From: JAABRU01 sp041390465
GTDB taxonomy: Bacteria; Desulfobacterota; Desulfobacteria; Desulfobacterales; Desulfococcaceae
Length of the DNA: 64,000 bases
Direction: 5' to 3'
NCBI GenBank assembly: GCA_041390465.1
Contig: JAWKPW010000016.1
Span: 3,454 to 67,453, forward strand
Under the pieces are notes generated by a model. The model was not told the origin of the DNA. It saw nothing but the letters and a program-made list of their open reading frames with translations, and did no database searches. The translations under genes were made by a program, and so were the position numbers. Shown in pieces: positions 54,506 to 63,390 of this stretch. Each line of letters starts with the position of its first letter. The stretch's first letter is position 1.

Positions 54506-55578
54506 GGGGCGTTCGTAAGTTTTTGTATCAGTGCTGCTGCATTATTAACGAGTCTGATGAGTTTTATAATGTTACCAGTGCTTTTTCCAGATCAATTCCT
54601 CCCCATCCGAGGTTTTGTCGGATAAAAAGATACGCGATCAGAGCACTGGAACAGGTTTGCGGCAAATCCGAAAAATGAACGGTGCCGGGAATGTTCAACC
54701 TGAAAATAATTTGAGCAGATCATTGACACTTTCAATGACAGCCCTTTTGCGGAGCAGATACGATCAGCAGCTTCAATATCCTGTTTTTCACATTTTTTTT
54801 CAGTGTTGTTATCAGTTGCAGACCGTGTCCCGCGAGATCTTCTGCGAAAGTGCTGCACTGATGTAATCCCTTTGTCCCGAAAAGCTTTCCTTTCAGGAGT
54901 TTGACCATGTTCCGCACCGGTTTCCGGTCATCAGTATTTCCGATGTGATAAACAGACATCAGTTCTCCGATGTGACTGATTACCAAATGAAGTTTGAAAC
55001 CGTAAAACCATCCGAGCATTTTGCCGCGGGCTATATTGTTCTCCGCAAAAACTCTGTGATGCCGGATTCTGAGATTTATGCAGACAGAAAGAGGTGTTGA
55101 ATCAATTACATATATCATGGTATGCAGACTCATTTCCATCCGGAATTTCAGAAACAGCATCGGGAATTATAATGTCAGCTTCTGACATATCTCTGTGAAT
55201 CTGCTGTATGACACCAAAGCGGGAAATTCCGCCTGGTGAAACTGACAGACAATATCTTTATAATATTGTTTGAAATTCTGACCTCCGATTATCTGAAATC
55301 CGATCAGTACTGTCATAATTTCACAGACGGACATCCGGCAGAAAGGACGCTGGACGGCGGTCCTGATGAGATGTGCATCTCAGAAGGGGACCGAATGTTT
55401 TCATGAACTCACTGATTTCATAATAAAGTTCGGTAAAAATCTGTATATTTTCCTGATTCGGATCGATTGTTTTCATTTTTTTCCGGTTTGAAAAGGTTAA
55501 AGTTGTATGAAAGCGGTATATGCAACAATTTTGAAGAGGTTTCACTGATAATCTGGATTAACCTATCGAACTCACGTT
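54506..55578 (-). mobile_element. IS982-family insertion sequence, inactive copy
   Basis: Bounds are estimated: the right end at ATCGAACTCACGTTA (55566-55580), and the left near GGGGCGTTCGTAAGTTTTTG (54507). The right terminal 13 bases match the right end of the 21.6-21.8 kb element. It contains the transposase remnant below. Confidence 0.6.
54592..55476 (-). pseudogene. IS982-family transposase, frameshifted
   Basis: The start MKTIDPNQENIQIFTELYYE lies in one frame; FKQYYKDIVCQFHQAEFP-type sequence follows, then the catalytic middle VIDSTPLSVCINLRIRHHRVF and GWFYGFKLHLVISHIGELM with the DDRKPV segment, and a C-terminus in another frame (SNYFQVEHSRHRSFFGFAANLF). DST and the GFKLHLVI/DDRKP blocks are IS982 hallmarks. 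At least three frame breaks are present. Confidence 0.85.
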
Positions 55579-55738
55579 ATTATTAACACACATATCAATC
55601 TGGAGCGGTTTTATCTTCAAATATTGGAAGTTATTTTAGGGAAACAGAACCAGTTCATATTGGATTTCAACGGGAGTTGCTTTTATTTTGTATCTGTTCC
55701 CCTCAAATTGCAATTTGTCGTTTTGAAAGAATGAACAA

Positions 55739-55758
55739 CCCCGCCGCAAGCAGCGGGG
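55739..55758. repeat. CCCCGCCGCAAGCAGCGGGG hairpin
   Basis: A seven- to eight-base GC stem with a CAAG loop, followed by TATCAAA. It is an intergenic palindrome with no adjacent intact gene. Confidence 0.6.
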
Positions 55759-55848
55759 TATCAAAATCCAAACTCCAAGCCACCTGACTCTTGTGTCAGT
55801 GTTCATGCCGTCTGCAGATAATATCCAGATTTATAAATTAAAATTCGG

Positions 55849-55988
55849 CAGTGGGTCAAATCCGTTGATCCGCGACTGACATCGGTGCGGAAAAAAATCC
55901 GTAAGGATTGACATGATTATAAAAAAAAATCTGAAAAAACAAATCAGAATCCCGTAAGGGATGACATTATCAACCGGTTTGACCCATT
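55849..55988. mobile_element. Miniature element B, copy 2
   Basis: The same 140-base element as 43881-44018 in opposite orientation: left end CAGTGGGTCAAATCCGTTGA, right end ATCAACCGGTTTGACCCATT, with an AATCCGTAAGGATTGACAT-like interior. It is not nested here. Confidence 0.85.
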
Positions 55989-56107
55989 ACCTAAAATTCA
56001 TATAAAAAGCACCGCTGCCTCGGCATAAAGCGGAAAACGGTTGAATCTGCGGGTGTTCAGGGAGATTTTGAAGTGCAGAGAAGCAATTTCACCCTGCTGA
56101 CCCAATT

Positions 56108-57265
56108 TTGTGTTTGACACTCCTCCCATTTAAGCGTATGAAGCGTTCCGGCATTCAAAACGTTTGCCGGAATTCTTTTGCACACATTGGTATATCTGAA
56201 TTGACACACACATTTTCTCAAACACCGTCACAGGCCGCAGACTTTGGAAAAACTGGTTGGCAAAAAAGCATTGTCACAGCAGAGCAGCTTGCAAAACGCT
56301 TTCCGCTTGATCCGGATCAAATCCGGAAGGTCACGAATCAGTATCCCATGCGGATCAACCCCTATTATCTGAGCCTGATGCAATATCCGGGCGATCCCCT
56401 GTGGAAACAGGCTGTTCCGGATATGGCAGAAATACAGGACAGTCAGGGAACCGATGATCCCCTGTGTGAGGAAAATCAGTCTCCGGTTGGGGGCCTGATT
56501 CACCGCTATCCTGACTGGGCGGTTTTTCTGATTTCCTCCCAGTGCGCCATGTTCTGCCGCCACTGCATGAGAAAGCGCAGGGTGGGGCTTCCCTTTTCCG
56601 TGACAGAAAAAAATATCCGTGCAGGTCTGGAATATATCCGGAAACAGCGGAAAATTCGGGATGTGATTCTTTCCGGCGGCGACCCCCTGCTGCTGGAAGA
56701 CGAAAAACTCAAAGAGATTCTGGCAGAAATCCGGGGCATGTCCCATGTGGAGATCATCCGCATTCATACCCGGATTCCCTGCACTCTGCCCCAGCGGATC
56801 ACACCGGAACTGGTGCAGATGCTGAAAAATTTCCATCCGCTGTATGTCAATACGCATTTCAATCATCCGGATGCAGGAAATCACACCGGTGCCGCGCTTG
56901 CCTGCACAACTCGCGATTGCAGGCATTCCCTTCCAGATGTCAGACTGTTCTGCTCAAGGGCGTGAATGATTCCCCGGAAACCATGAAAAAATCCGATGCA
57001 CAGACTCCTGCAAATCCGTGTGAAACCCTATTATATCCATCAGGGGACAAGGTGCGGGGAACCGGTCATTTCCACACTGGAAACCGGTCTGAAATCATGG
57101 AAGCTTCCAGGTCACACCTCCGGCATGGCTGTGTGTCCCAGTATATGATTGATCTGTCTTCGGAGGAGGTGGGGAAAATTCTTTGCTCATATGCGGTGAA
57201 AAAAGAAGCGGATGCCTGGCACATCCGTAACTATGAGGGAAAAACTGTTACCTATCCGTTAGAGA
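56108..57265 (+). pseudogene. KamA-type lysine 2,3-aminomutase family radical SAM protein, frameshifted
   Basis: A radical SAM/PLP enzyme family that shifts the amino group of lysine (or beta-lysine/glutamate in relatives). The N-terminal 260 residues are clean: TAEQLAKRFPLDPDQIRKV, GLIHRYPDWAVFLISSQC, the cluster motif CAMFCRHCMRKRR, VILSGGDPLLLEDEKL and VEIIRIHTRIPCTLPQRI. After about 56900 the frame breaks; further segments are in other frames: CQTVLLKGVNDSPETMKK, GDKVRGTGHFH, QYMIDLSSEEVGKI and WHIRNYEGKTVTYPLE. The PLP lysine region (around QHKL) is beyond several breaks. The start is unclear because the first 40 residues do not match the family. Confidence 0.88.
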
Positions 57266-57381
57266 CAAAGCAGCACAAGCTTCCAGTTTGTGCAATGACA
57301 GTTCTGTTGACATTTTATAACCATTTGAATTTAGTGAAACCGATCTCGCCACAAAAAACCCGCCGACCGAAATTTCGGCAG

Positions 57382-57472
57382 GATTTGACAACTTTGAAAA
57401 GTTGTCAAATCTCCATTCCCGCAGCCTGATCTGAAATGTCAGCAGAACCTGAACAAACTGGAAGTTTGTTCC
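57382..57472. repeat. GATTTGACAAC palindrome plus GGA-loop hairpin
   Basis: The palindrome (57382-57411) is followed by the flank shared with 36.9 kb (CTGAAATGTCAGCAGAAC) and then GAACAAACTGGAAGTTTGTTC (57449-57470), a small hairpin. It lies between convergent kamA and DUF1015 genes and may terminate both. Confidence 0.75.
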
Positions 57473-57486
57473 ACTTTGATTTCAAT

Positions 57487-58821
57487 TCAGGGGCGCAGAG
57501 AATTCATCACCTGGCCGGTAATGACTTTGGGATAAAAATAGGTGGATTTGCGGGGCATAATCAGCCCCAGTTCCGCCACTTCCCGCACCTGTTCAATGCG
57601 TGTGGGATTCAGGATGAAACTCATGTCATATTCACCGGACAGCACCCCGTCCACAGCTTTGCTTACGGAGGTTGAATACCCAATCAGATCATGATTGTCC
57701 AGCCGCTCCTGATCAAAGCCCAGAATTTCCATGAAAATCAGCCGGGTCAGCACGGTGACGTCCAAATTCAGCAGCGCATCGGGCATCTCCTGTGAGAAGA
57801 GATCGATCATCACGCCCGGTTTTAAGGTCAGAAGAAAAAGTTGGTGCCGGTTTTTCATGAAAAGGCCGATGGTATGGGCGGATGCACCTGCGGCAAGGCC
57901 GGCGGAAAAATCTGCGGGGGCTTCTGCCTTTCCTTTTTCTCCGGAAAAAGGCAGAGTACGGACCGTGAAGTATTTTTCTGCTTTGGAAAAGAAATTTTCC
58001 ATTGTTTCCGGATCAATGGCCCTGAGCATCCGATGCGCGGGCAGAATCACCATGCCCGGATCCTGCATACTGGCCAGATACATCATCACAGAATTGGCCG
58101 GGTGGTCTGGGCCAAAATCCGGATCATTGGCCTTCAGCCATTCCCGGAAATTGAGCGCAGTTTCATAGCGGTGATGGCCGTCCGCGATAAACAGTTTTTT
58201 GTCCCGCATCTGCTCTGCAATGGTTTCGATTACCTGTTTGTCCGTGATGCGCCACATTTTCTGCCGGTGTCCTGCTGTGTCTGTGAAATCCGTATCCGGA
58301 GCCCTGTCTGTGACAGCGGCACGGAGCATGGGAAGAATGAGATTTTCCGGATCAGGATACAGGGAAAAAATGGAGCAGAAATTGGCATGACAGTTCTTCA
58401 TCAGTTCCAGCCGTTCGGTCTTGACTTTGGAAAAAGTGCGTTCATGGGGAAGAATGATTTTTTTCTCAAAAGGTTCAAGTCCCACTGTCACAATAAGACC
58501 GAAACGGGTGACGGGTCTGCCTTCCACATCAAATGAAATGGCAGTCACATAAAGAGCAGGTTCCCTGTCCTGTATCAGTATTTTTTCCTCCCGCCACTGT
58601 TTCCAGCAGGCTGCGGCACGGGTGAAAAAACTGTTTTCCGCTGTGTCCTGTTCTGATTTTTTTCCCAGCACCAGCCGGATGATGTTCCGGGGATGCCGTT
58701 TGTGAAAATCTTCCTGTTCCTGCGGAGAAATCACATCATAGGGCGGCGCAGTGACATCCGCGGGGTCCGATATTTTTTCCGGGTTATAGACAATTCCCCT
58801 GAAGGGGCGTATGTTGGCCAT
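57487..58821 (-). CDS. DUF1015 family protein
   Basis: 444 residues of the DUF1015 family, abundant in anaerobes. It begins MANIRPFRGIVYNPEKI, then VTAPPYDVISPQEQEDF, HERTFSKVKTERLELMK, LFIADGHHRYETAL and HDLIGYSTSVSKAVDGVLSG. The IADGHHRYE motif resembles a ParB/Srx-like nucleotide site. The biological role is unknown. The start at 58821 follows CGGAG; the frame is open upstream without a ribosome site. Confidence 0.93.
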   Translation of the reverse strand: MANIRPFRGIVYNPEKISDPADVTAPPYDVISPQEQEDFHKRHPRNIIRLVLGKKSEQDTAENSFFTRAAACWKQWREEKILIQDREPALYVTAISFDVEGRPVTRFGLIVTVGLEPFEKKIILPHERTFSKVKTERLELMKNCHANFCSIFSLYPDPENLILPMLRAAVTDRAPDTDFTDTAGHRQKMWRITDKQVIETIAEQMRDKKLFIADGHHRYETALNFREWLKANDPDFGPDHPANSVMMYLASMQDPGMVILPAHRMLRAIDPETMENFFSKAEKYFTVRTLPFSGEKGKAEAPADFSAGLAAGASAHTIGLFMKNRHQLFLLTLKPGVMIDLFSQEMPDALLNLDVTVLTRLIFMEILGFDQERLDNHDLIGYSTSVSKAVDGVLSGEYDMSFILNPTRIEQVREVAELGLIMPRKSTYFYPKVITGQVMNSLRP

Positions 58822-58999
58822 GAGACAAACTCCGTTTTGCACAGTTGAAATAAGAAGAAATAATAATGTCCAAAAATCAGTTTGCCGTTTGATACTAAAA
58901 ACAGAACCGTTGTTCAAGGAATTTTCCGCTTTTTTTTCTGAAACCATGCGCAAAGCCGGAAAAAGATCATTTTCTGCCCATTTTTTGTCAACAATATCA

Positions 59000-59028
59000 T
59001 TGACAGAATGTGTGAAAAATTATATAAA
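59000..59028 (+). promoter_or_regulatory. Sigma-70 promoter of the tRNA-Ser genes
   Basis: TTGACA (59000-59005), a 17-base spacer and TATAAA (59023-59028), about 34 bases before the first tRNA. Both hexamers are at or one base from consensus. It probably drives both tRNA genes. Confidence 0.8.
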
Positions 59029-59062
59029 AGAAAAATCTGTGCTGATGAAGAGAGGGGGAACA

Positions 59063-59153
59063 GGAGAGGTGGCCGAGCGGCTGAAGGCCCCGCTCTCGAA
59101 AAGCGGTATCCTGGCCAAAACCGGGATCGTGGGTTCAAATCCCACCCTCTCCG
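59063..59153 (+). tRNA. tRNA-Ser (CGA)
   Basis: 91 bases. The acceptor stem is GGAGAGG/CCTCTCC, with discriminator G and an encoded CCA at 59154-59156. The anticodon loop CTCGAAA gives anticodon CGA (reads UCG). The long variable arm and GTGGG TTCAAAT CCCAC T-arm are those of class II serine tRNAs. Confidence 0.95.
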
Positions 59154-59233
59154 CCATCCGAATCTGAGAGCATATCAGACAGGACATATACAGAAAAAAT
59201 TTTTTTCCTCTTGTTTTTTTGCCTGCGAAATAT

Positions 59234-59324
59234 GGAGAGATGACCGAGCTGGCCGAAGGTGCACGACTGGAAATCGTGTGTGCTGTCAAAAACGGCACCG
59301 AGGGTTCGAATCCCTCTCTCTCCG
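59234..59324 (+). tRNA. tRNA-Ser (GGA)
   Basis: 91 bases. The acceptor stem is GGAGAGA/TCTCTCC, with discriminator G and CCA at 59325-59327. The anticodon loop CTGGAAA gives GGA (reads UCC and UCU). It has a long variable arm and T-arm GAGGG TTCGAAT CCCTC. It lies 80 bases after tRNA-Ser (CGA), probably co-transcribed. Confidence 0.95.
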
Positions 59325-59345
59325 CCATATCAATCTGACCTGTTT

Positions 59346-59639
59346 TTACCCGATTGTCTCCAATACTCTGATATCCGGCATTTCCGAAAGCAGATCATCC
59401 ATCTTTGCCCTGAATGCCTCCATATGGGGACGAGTGAGATGCTCCTCCAGATGTCCCGGGCTTTTCCATTGTTCATAAAAAACAAAAACTTCAGGATGTT
59501 CAAGTTCCTCATGCAGATCATAACGCAGACAGCCGGGTTCCTGCCGGGTGGGCGAAATCAGGGCAAGCAGTTCTTTTCTGAGTTCGGCCTCTTTTCCGGC
59601 TTTGGCTTTCAGGGTGGCAACAACTGCAATGGGATTCAT
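59346..59639 (-). CDS. ABM-fold (antibiotic biosynthesis monooxygenase-like) small protein
   Basis: 97 residues: MNPIAVVATLKAKAGKEAEL, SPTRQEPGCLRYDLHEE, FVFYEQWKSPGHLEEHLTRP: a full ABM/YgiN-type dimeric ferredoxin-like fold. Members are quinol monooxygenases or unknown. The frame is open for another 99 codons upstream, but GAGGAGAAGG right before the ATG at 59639 fixes the start. It is convergent with the tRNA genes. Confidence 0.9.
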   Translation of the reverse strand: MNPIAVVATLKAKAGKEAELRKELLALISPTRQEPGCLRYDLHEELEHPEVFVFYEQWKSPGHLEEHLTRPHMEAFRAKMDDLLSEMPDIRVLETIG

Positions 59640-59865
59640 TTTTCCTTCTCCTCTTCTTTTGCTGTTCACATGCAAATTGTGATACGGATTTCTCTGCTGA
59701 CTTTGCACAATGCTTCCGGTTTTTGCTGACAGACCGGACTGGATGACGAAAACACCATCTTGCAGGGTGGGAAAAAGCGGGACATTGCCCGCGGCTGCAA
59801 ATGGCGGGCACAACGCCCTGCTGAGAATTTTGGCAGGAATGACGGCACAGCCGGAATCGGATTTC

Positions 59866-60579
59866 TCAGTTTTGGGTTTTTCGCAGATACAGCACCAGAC
59901 TTTTGCCCATGAGAGGATTGAGCAGCCGGTCTGCAAAACGTGTGAGTGCCGGATGCTTCATCAAATCCCAGACCAGAAAGCGGTGCCAGAGATTTGCAAC
60001 TGTGCAGTCCTTTCTTTCCACGCCCAGAAGACATTTCAGCCACCAGTATGGCGTGTGCAGGCTGTGCGCATACGCGGATTTCCAAAGCCTGACTCCCGCG
60101 CTTTCCAGCAGATTCACCAGTTCCCTTTTTTTGTAAATGCGGATATGACCGCCTGCCGCATTCCGGTAGGCCGGGGAAAGAATCCAGCAGATTTTTTCCG
60201 GAAAATGCCGGGGCACGCTGACAGCCAGATGACCGCCCGTTTTCAGCACGCGCACGGCTTCTGCAATCGCCCTGCGATGATCCGGTATGTGTTCCAGCAC
60301 TTCCGAGCAGATCACCAGATCAAAATACGCATCCGCAAAAGGGAGCCGGGTGATGTCCGCAGCCGCGAGATGCCAGATTCCCCTGCCAAATCCCATTTTT
60401 TTCAGATCCTCAAGCCGGATTTGTGCCTGCCTGAGATCTGCCGGATTCAGGTCGGTTCCCACAGACGTGGTTTTGCTGTGGCACACAGCCTCACCCATAT
60501 GCCGTCCTGAGCCGCAGCCGATATCCAGAATGCGAAATCCGGGCCGGATGCCGAATTTGCTGAAATCAAAGGTAATCAC
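59866..60579 (-). CDS. Class I SAM-dependent methyltransferase
   Basis: 237 residues with a Rossmann-fold methyltransferase: motif I FRILDIGCGSGRHMGEA, SVGTDLNPADLRQAQ, DLVICSEVLEHIPDH and a GGHLAVSVPRHFPEKICW segment. The last 80 residues are basic/aromatic (PYWWLKCLLG), typical of enzymes acting on lipids or quinone/cell-envelope sugars. The start is GTG at 60579, with GGGAGG seven bases before it; it overlaps the end of the glycosyltransferase gene by 14 bases. The substrate is unknown, but the operon points to glycan or glycolipid modification. Confidence 0.92.
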   Translation of the reverse strand: MITFDFSKFGIRPGFRILDIGCGSGRHMGEAVCHSKTTSVGTDLNPADLRQAQIRLEDLKKMGFGRGIWHLAAADITRLPFADAYFDLVICSEVLEHIPDHRRAIAEAVRVLKTGGHLAVSVPRHFPEKICWILSPAYRNAAGGHIRIYKKRELVNLLESAGVRLWKSAYAHSLHTPYWWLKCLLGVERKDCTVANLWHRFLVWDLMKHPALTRFADRLLNPLMGKSLVLYLRKTQN

Positions 60580-61882
60580 GGATTGCCTCCCGGTACGCAT
60601 TCACGGTTTTGCGCGCGGCCTGCTCCCAGGTGAAATGTCTCTGCACCCGGTCATAACCTGCCTGCCCCAGTTGTGCGGCTTTTTCCGGATGATCCAGCAG
60701 ATCCGTGACAGCCTTTGTCAAAGCCGCAGGGTCCGCAGGCGGAACCAGAAGCCCGGCATCCCCGACCACTTCCGGCAGCGCGCCGCCTGTGGTGCTGATG
60801 ACCGGAACCCCGCAGGCCATAGCTTCGCCTGCGGGCAGTCCGAATCCCTCATACACCGAGGGAACCACGGCCGCGGACGCTCTTGCATACTGATGCACAA
60901 ATTCCTCATCACTGATTCTGCCGGTGAACTGCACATGGGCGCCAATCCCCAAATCCCGAATCAGACGCACCACGCCGCCGTCCTTTTTGGGTGTGCCGAT
61001 AATAACCAGACGAATGTCGCGGGTTTTCACAAGTTCCGCCACTGCCTGCAGGAGATAATACAGCCCTTTCAGGGGCATATCCGCACTGTTGGTGACAATG
61101 ATCCGGTTTTTCTCCCGCTGAATTTCCGGCACAGGATGAAAAATGCCGGTGTCAATGCCGTTGGGAACCACCCGGAATCTGCCTGCCGGAATCCCGAATT
61201 CCCGGCTGATATCTGCGCGTGTGCATTCGGAAACCGTAATGATGTGCGAAAATTTCCGGGCCACCCGGATCTGCATTCCGATAAAGGAATACCAGCGCCG
61301 GTGCTTGAGTTTTTTCCACAAAGAGCGCACAGACTGCACAGCAATGTCCCGATCCACGGTAATGGGATGATGGATGGTGGCAATCGCGGGAATACGTGTT
61401 TTGATGGCCCATACCCCGTAGGAAAGGCTCTGATTGTCATGGACAATGTCATAACGGCCAAAGCGATTTTTGAGATACTGCCAGGCCCGGACCCCAAAGG
61501 TGAAGGGTTCGGGAAATCCCATGGTGGAAACCCCCAGCCATTCCATCAGATTGACAGGATCGGCCAGTTCTTTCAGGGAAGGGGTGCGGAAAAGAGCGGC
61601 GGGATTGTACAAATCCAGACTCTGCAGGCAGGACAGTCTTGCACCGTTGTCCAGCATGGGAAGGGGGGGCCCGGAAACCACCTCCACCTCATGTCCGAGT
61701 CCGCAAAGAGCCCGGCTCAGATTTTTCACATATACACCCTGCCCCCCGCAGTGGGGATTGCTCCGGTAACTGAGCAGGCAGATTCTTAACGGTCTGTCAT
61801 CGCATTTTTCTTTTGTCATCTCCCAATTCAATTCTGTGGGCAGATTTTCAGGGGATTTTTCCTGTATGTTTTTTGCTGTCAT
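60566..61882 (-). CDS. Glycosyltransferase family 4 protein
   Basis: 438 residues in a GT-B fold. RICLLSYRSNPHCGGQGVYVKNL at the start of the acceptor half, IATIHHPITVDRDIA in the middle, FRVVPNGIDTGIFHP at the linker, and the donor-site EX7E motif in PSVYEGFGLPAGEAMACG. It transfers a sugar from a nucleotide or lipid donor with retention. The ATG at 61882 overlaps the upstream MCP stop by four bases (ATGA); MTKEK 21 codons on is an alternative start. The methyltransferase follows. Confidence 0.93.
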   Translation of the reverse strand: MTAKNIQEKSPENLPTELNWEMTKEKCDDRPLRICLLSYRSNPHCGGQGVYVKNLSRALCGLGHEVEVVSGPPLPMLDNGARLSCLQSLDLYNPAALFRTPSLKELADPVNLMEWLGVSTMGFPEPFTFGVRAWQYLKNRFGRYDIVHDNQSLSYGVWAIKTRIPAIATIHHPITVDRDIAVQSVRSLWKKLKHRRWYSFIGMQIRVARKFSHIITVSECTRADISREFGIPAGRFRVVPNGIDTGIFHPVPEIQREKNRIIVTNSADMPLKGLYYLLQAVAELVKTRDIRLVIIGTPKKDGGVVRLIRDLGIGAHVQFTGRISDEEFVHQYARASAAVVPSVYEGFGLPAGEAMACGVPVISTTGGALPEVVGDAGLLVPPADPAALTKAVTDLLDHPEKAAQLGQAGYDRVQRHFTWEQAARKTVNAYREAIRDYL

Positions 61883-63390
61883 TCCTTTCTTTCCTGTGCA
61901 AGCACTTTGAACACGGACATGGAGGCATTGAGTTCTTCCGCACTGTCTGCATTTTCCCGGATTCTTCTCCCCATTCTGTCCATAGCCTCATTGATCTGAT
62001 CAATCTGCCGGGTCTGTTCGCCTGAGGCGCGCGAGATCTCACTCACCAGCTCTGCTGCCCTGTCCGCGTTTACAGACACCTCTTTGAATCCCTCATGGGC
62101 CAGGCTTACCATCTCTGCCCCATCCCTGATTTTGCTGACCGTATCCTGAATGAGATTGCCCGTATTTTTCGCGGCCTGGGCTGAACGCATGGCAAGGTTT
62201 CTCACTTCCCCTGCCACCACAGCAAAACCGGCCCCGGATTCCCCGGCTCTGGCTGCCTCCACTGCCGCATTCAGAGACAGCAGATTGGTCTGAAATGCAA
62301 TTTCATCTATGGTTTTGACAATTTTGACGGTTTCATTGCTTGCAGCCGAAATTTCCTCCATCGCGGAGGTCAGAAGTTTGACCGATTCATTGGCCATGCG
62401 CACCACCTGACCGGTTTCTTTCATAAAACGGTCCGCCTGTTTCGCGTTTTCTGCATTTTGACGGTTTTTTTCCGCCATTCCGGCCAGCCGGGACGAGGTT
62501 TCATCCAGAGCTGTGCGCTGATCAGATGCGGCTTCAAAGAGATTTTGGGCAGTGAGCATATTTTTGCGGATAATCTCATTGAGGTTTTTCACCATGTCAT
62601 TCATTGCCCTGGCCAGAATTCCGATTTCATCCTTCCCCCTTGCCTGGATATGCTGGGTGAAATCGCCCTGGGAAAGTTTTCGGGCAGATCGGGTCAGATG
62701 GATCAGAGGTTTCGAGACCTTTCCGGAAAGAAACAGGACAAAGACAAGGGACACCACCATGATCAGCAGGGAAATCAGGAGAATATTCCGGATCATCATA
62801 CGGTTCTTCTTTGCTATCATATCTCTGGAGTTCCGGATTTCCTTCTCCAGAGCCTGATGACTGAGAACCACCCGCAAAACGCCCCAGGGATTTTCACTGA
62901 AACGGATGGGCCAAATGATTTCCGTCACAGATTCCCCCTCTTCACTGCAGGTTTTCAGATTCATCCGCTTCTCTTCAAGGGCCGAACGGTTCCGGGAATC
63001 TTCAAGAATTTTGCCTGCGAATTCAGGTTTCAGGGTATGAACAAACACCCTTCCCCCGGCATCGGTCAGAATCACATATCGGATATGGGGATTCCGCTCT
63101 GCCGCCTGCCGGATGTTTTCCACCAGTCCGGAAAAATTGAAAACCGCAATGTCCTGTTCCACCTGACGGTACAAACCTTCTGAAAAATTCTTTCCCCTTT
63201 CCTCCAAGTTTTCCCGCATCAGGGCAATCCGTTTGTCCAGTTCCTCCGCAAGCAGCTTTTGCTGGGAAAATATCTGATAAAAGGCCATAACAACCAGGAA
63301 AAAGAACATCGGGATGATGGTTGTCAGCATCAGTTTCCAGCGAATGCTCTGCAGTATGCCCATTTCCCGTCCGGAAGAGTTTCTTTTCAT
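61879..63390 (-). CDS. Methyl-accepting chemotaxis protein
   Basis: About 503 residues. TM1 is near residues 18-40 (LMLTTIIPMFFFLVVMAFY), with a periplasmic domain of about 155 residues (single-Cache-like: IRYVILTDAGGRVFVHTL), TM2 (MMIRNILLISLLIMVVSLVF), HAMP, and a signalling domain with tip EIAFQTNLLSLNAAVEAARA. The ATG at 63390 has AAGGAAAGG about 12 bases upstream; a GTG at 63402 abuts that site. It is first gene of an operon with the glycosyltransferase and methyltransferase, an unusual pairing. Confidence 0.93.
   Translation of the reverse strand: MKRNSSGREMGILQSIRWKLMLTTIIPMFFFLVVMAFYQIFSQQKLLAEELDKRIALMRENLEERGKNFSEGLYRQVEQDIAVFNFSGLVENIRQAAERNPHIRYVILTDAGGRVFVHTLKPEFAGKILEDSRNRSALEEKRMNLKTCSEEGESVTEIIWPIRFSENPWGVLRVVLSHQALEKEIRNSRDMIAKKNRMMIRNILLISLLIMVVSLVFVLFLSGKVSKPLIHLTRSARKLSQGDFTQHIQARGKDEIGILARAMNDMVKNLNEIIRKNMLTAQNLFEAASDQRTALDETSSRLAGMAEKNRQNAENAKQADRFMKETGQVVRMANESVKLLTSAMEEISAASNETVKIVKTIDEIAFQTNLLSLNAAVEAARAGESGAGFAVVAGEVRNLAMRSAQAAKNTGNLIQDTVSKIRDGAEMVSLAHEGFKEVSVNADRAAELVSEISRASGEQTRQIDQINEAMDRMGRRIRENADSAEELNASMSVFKVLAQERKE

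Larger units (their letters stand above)
55579..56107. other. Repeat-bearing spacer before kamA
   Basis: It contains the GC hairpin CCCCGCCGCAAGCAGCGGGG (55739-55758) and element B copy 2 (55849-55988). Nothing else could be identified. Confidence 0.5.

Noticed and set aside
60287..61789. 500-codon plus-strand open frame opposite glycosyltransferase and methyltransferase
   Set aside because: Antisense to two well-supported overlapping genes; His/Arg-rich translation typical of a shadow.
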